NCBI RefSeq assembly: GCF_030463565.1
Contig: NC_134651.1
Coordinates: 11,668,734 to 11,732,733 of the forward strand
Origin: Pelecanus crispus
Taxonomy: Eukaryota; Chordata; Aves; Pelecaniformes; Pelecanidae
DNA length: 64,000 nt
Direction: 5' to 3'
Shown: piece by piece, positions 60,719-64,000 of the stretch
Numbering within the stretch: the first letter of the stretch is position 1
Layout: each line of letters opens with the position of its first letter
The notes under the pieces: model-generated
Seen by the model: the letters and a program-made list of their open reading frames with translations, nothing else
Databases searched by the model: none
Told to the model about the DNA's origin: nothing
Translations under genes and position numbers: made by a program

Positions 60719-63702
60719 CTGCAGAAGAAAGGGAAAAATCATTAGTTGTATAAAGCTAAGTTCTGAAAAAGAACTTCAAACAAAATTCTACTGAGTTCCA
60801 TAAATTCTGTTTATGTAAGATAATTATTTTCTATTTCCTTCTGTAAGGACGAAAGATGCCTTTGGAGGTGGGGAGAAACATTTATTTAACTAAGAAACTG
60901 TATACCTCTAATTATGTCAACTGTCTGGGTTTTTTGTTTATTTGGGGGTTTTTTGTTTGTTTGTTCATTCCCCACCCTGAGCATGTATGAGATTCTTCCT
61001 TCTCATTTTTGCTTCTTGCTCTCTGAGAACCATGAATTGCTTCTCGCTTAAGAGAAGGGCAGATTTTAAAAGGCTTCATGTACTTCAGAGTCTTGCCTTT
61101 GGTTGTTGAGGAGGAGGACTGGAGCATTGCGGGATTCAGTTCTGAAGCTAGGTAGAAGGATGTCATCAGGCTTTCTTCAATAGAAATTAAGAAGGTTATA
61201 TTGGGTCCTTATAGCCCAGTATCCTCTCTCTAACGCTGTGTGGGAGCAGATATGTAAGCTAAGGGAATGAAACGTAGGCATCTGCAGTAATTTATAGACT
61301 CAGTGACTCATCTTGACATATTGTTTTCATGGTGTATTTCAGGATATCTATATATTCCAGACTTAAAAAAAAAAAAAAGAAGGTATATATTCAGGATATA
61401 TAAATACTCAGACTATATAAACAGAAAACCACCAAAGCAAGTTAAAAAAGGAAATTTCCTATGCCTGGGTTGAAATGGTAGCCTAAATTAGTTGTCGATT
61501 CATGTAAACTAGTGGACATTTGGTGAGTAAAGGAGGTAAGATGTTAAGTACCTGGTTTGCAAATAATGGTCTTAGGATTTACAGGCAATTTGGGAAAATG
61601 GTCTTAAAATCTGGATTTACTGTGTTTAATCTGACTGCTTTGTACATTACTTAGTATGCTAATTGGTTTTTATCTACAACAAATGTATAATAGTATAATC
61701 TGTCATAGTGACATAAAAAACCCTCAGCTGTTTTCCAGTGTTTTTATTGTTTAATTTTTATATCTTAATTTTCAGTAAATAACACCAGCTTCCTGTTTTG
61801 TGCTGCTTTTCTTCATAATCTGATTATTGGAGAAACTGGTAGTCTAGAGAAGCTCTCTGAGTTATGTTTTGTACTGCTTTTCGCTTCCCGCCGTGCCCCC
61901 CCCCCCCCCCCCCCCCCCGCCATGTAGTTGTATCACTGCATTTTGCATTGTAAATTAGGTAAGTTGTACATCGTAATATGGTTTTGAAAAGTTAGAATAT
62001 TTTTTTGGTTGCCTAATAATATTCTGCTGAAAAGACTGGATTTTGCTAGTTTTCTGGCGGTACAAGAGAACCCGTTGCTAGACTATTACTGTAGGATTTG
62101 GGATACTGAGGTTTGGTTTCCTGCTTACTCACAGATTTTCTCTATATATTTTGACCAGTCATATTACTTTTGTCTTTGGGCTCCCCATTTGTAAGGTGAG
62201 AATAAATTGGTTTTCTGATTTGAGGGTGTTATCAGGACTTAATACATTAGGGACTAAGGAGCTCAGATACCCTTTTAGTAGGAATCATACATATCCCAAG
62301 GAGATAGCATTATGTCTCTTAGTCATACCTATCCTCTGTTTGAATGTATAAAAAATGTAAAATGCAAGACAATATTTGTAGCTTTTACAGTAGAACACCT
62401 GACTTTAAATCTTTGTGTCAAATATGTTTTTATAAAAGTATGTTTTTAAAATTTTAGAATTTAGAAATGGTGGGTTTAGTCTTGCTGCAAGACACAGTGA
62501 ACAGGAATATTCAAATGTAAGGCCATTACCTGCTGAGAAAGGTAAGAATGCCTCTTTGTTCACAAAGTTGCCATCCAAATCAAGAAAATGATTTGGGTTG
62601 AACTTCCAAGGGGTCGCCCAATGCTCAGAGTCATATACAACGGAGTGCAGATTTGGCAATACAAGCGTGCCCTGCAAGAAGAAGCAGAGATTATATTTTC
62701 CATGTATGATTGATTCTTTCCTTTGGACTTTTACATAATATGCAATCCTGTGTCTGCAGCCTAGTGTTTGGATTCAACTTGGTCTTCTCCTGTGCACATC
62801 CAGGCATGACAAACCCTTGTATCTTCTGTTTGTCGTAATGTGTTACATGTTTGCCTTTGTGTAAGTTGTCTTATGTCAGGACTACTGAAGTGTCTTCATG
62901 GCTAAGCTAGAGTGGGGCTTGGATTGTTTTACGTACTTGCCAGATTAATCATAATGCCGTCCTTTTTGGTTTTTGTATTTTTCCTGGATCTTTCACTTCT
63001 ATCACATCAATTTTATGCTTAATATATTCGGGACATTTATATCATGCCAACTTGACTGTCAGATCTGTCACTGTATTGAGCTGCCATCATCTTAAGCGTG
63101 TGGGTTTTGTGTGGGGGTGTGCGCGTGTTATGTCAGGGATGACTATAGGTTGCTCCAGGCTGCTCCCTTATGTGTGAAAGTTGGCTGGCTTGACATTCAT
63201 TAAACCTCATTTCTTCATCATTCCATAAAACACATGTTCTGCTTTGATGCCCAGACATCATCCATATTTGACGAGTGGGAAGACTTAGGTTTTCCTTATG
63301 TTTGCCATTTGTGCTGTTAGCCTTTTCCCAAGCTTTCTTTTGCATCTGCTAACACAGACTTAGCCCTGGTTCAGAGCACTCAGCTTTATTTCATGTCTGT
63401 GACATGTGACCATATGCTCTCTGTGCAAACGTAGGAATTGTAAAAGCTAATGTTGTATAAATACTAAATATTAATAGCTCAAGGCTTTAAGAAACATGGA
63501 GGTATACTCTATACCTTTTTAATGTGAAAACCCAGCAAAGTTGTATTCCTCACGCATTGTCGAGGGACCCCAACAGAAGTAACATTGCTGTACCGCAAGG
63601 CCTCATGAATAACAGCATTTGTATATGGCAGTTTTTTACGGTCTTCATAGCTGATGAGATGGGAGGGTTCCAGAACAGCCTCTATCTCTCTTTGAACCTT
63701 TT
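60540..63702 (-). CDS. CYP2-family cytochrome P450, last three exons (possibly CYP2AB)
   Basis: A haem-thiolate monooxygenase of the endoplasmic reticulum. Only the C-terminal third is in the window. Minus-strand exons in transcript order: 63702-63515 (188 bp), 62671-62530 (142 bp), 60718-60540 (179 bp including stop). The 188 and 142 bp sizes and their phases are exactly those of exons 7 and 8 in nine-exon CYP2 genes. Motifs: K-helix ExxR as HEALRY, the meander WKFNPNHFLD (PERF region), and haem-binding FSAGHRVCLG, which fits FxxGxRxCxG with its cysteine ligand. The C-terminus ends YKLCAIPR. All splice sites and the frame are intact, so it looks functional. The CYP2AB subfamily is suggested only by synteny (human CYP2AB1P at 3q27). 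The subfamily needs an alignment. Confidence 0.92.
60719..62529 (-). other. P450 intron before the last exon
   Basis: Intron of 1811 bases with a (TTTG)-like tract near 60945-60965, an A-rich run near 61365 and the C23 run. No other feature seen. Confidence 0.55.
61896..61918 (+). repeat. C23 homopolymer in P450 intron
   Basis: Twenty-three consecutive C (G23 on the transcribed minus strand) in the intron between the last two P450 exons. Prone to length error. Confidence 0.9.
62530..62671 (-). CDS. P450 exon 8 equivalent: meander
   Basis: Encodes GTLVLPNLHSVVYDSEHWAT, PWKFNPNHFLDLDGNFVNKE and AFLPFSA plus one base. The acceptor is TTCTTGCAG and the donor GTAATG. Exact length 142 bp, the canonical CYP2 exon 8 size. 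Confidence 0.94.
62672..63514 (-). other. P450 intron between exon 7 and 8 equivalents
   Basis: Intron of 843 bases with a GT-rich patch near 63101-63130. No repeat family or coding sequence recognised. Confidence 0.55.
63515..63702 (-). CDS. P450 exon 7 equivalent: K-helix
   Basis: The acceptor on the minus strand is CTCTGCAG before 63702, and the donor GTATAG follows 63515. It encodes EKVQREIEAVLEPSHLISYE, DRKKLPYTNAVIHEALRYSN and VTSVGVPRQCVRNTTLLGFH, then IKK. The ExxR pair is E and R of HEALRY. Exact length 188 bp. Confidence 0.94.
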
Positions 63703-64000
63703 CTGCAGAGAAATGAAAATATTTTAATTTTTTTCCCCTTTTTTTTTCCAGCAGATTTCTGTACAAGTATGGTCCAGGACTGGGGGGAAAAAGAAATTAT
63801 GTTGCTATGAAATGCGTTGGCATGTGGTTTGACTGCTGTGTTGGTTTCAGTTGATCAAGAAAGCGCATATCCCCAAAGCACAAGATGATCTCTCATTTAG
63901 GACACACCCCACTTGGTGATGAGGATAATACAGTTCTATGTTTCAAAAAAAGGATTAAAATTTGAAATCACCGGTGTAATTTCTGTTATGTTTATAAATA

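Overview
The window is vertebrate nuclear DNA, almost certainly from a bird. Genes are split by GT-AG introns, a CR1-type LINE (the typical avian retroposon) lies at 5308-5885, and a second CR1 tail lies at 35775-35903. One very GC-rich CpG island sits in otherwise AT-leaning sequence. There is no bacterial, phage or CRISPR content. All gene calls rest on splicing reconstructed by eye (phase-compatible GT/AG sites) and on recognising the protein families. No alignment or search was run.

Layout. (1) 232-12997, plus strand: the last 13 coding exons of ABCC5/MRP5, from the start of the second membrane domain to the stop codon, then a long AT-rich 3'UTR to about 14450. The start of the gene is outside the window. 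(2) 14450-17800: intergenic. (3) 17820-19960: CpG island and promoter of RNPEPL1, whose 11 coding exons run 18905-37072 on the plus strand (784 residues predicted, an M1-family zinc aminopeptidase). (4) 37861-43830: RNPEPL1 tail and intergenic DNA. (5) 43900-44220: GC-rich promoter with three CCAAT boxes and an E-box, then CAPN10 (calpain-10) at 44714-58517, plus strand, with 12 coding exons and 672 residues predicted, which I believe equals the human length. (6) 60540-63702, minus strand: the last three exons of a CYP2-family cytochrome P450, convergent with CAPN10. Its upstream exons lie beyond the right edge.

The four genes are not a functional pathway: an organic-anion/nucleotide efflux pump, an aminopeptidase-like protein, a cysteine protease and a microsomal monooxygenase. 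The interest is mainly syntenic. RNPEPL1 and CAPN10 are neighbours on human 2q37, whereas ABCC5 (and, as I recall, the CYP2AB pseudogene) are on human 3q27. Their adjacency matches bird chromosome 9, which carries both segments.

I found no undescribed biological system. The most checkable oddities are a perfect 147-bp tandem duplication in CAPN10 intron 7, a Pro/Ala/Cys-rich expansion in RNPEPL1 exon 1, a 140-nt pure pyrimidine tract in RNPEPL1 intron 1, a 295-bp RNPEPL1 intron built largely around a CR1 tail that stays open in the coding frame, and an unsettled CAPN10 translation start.
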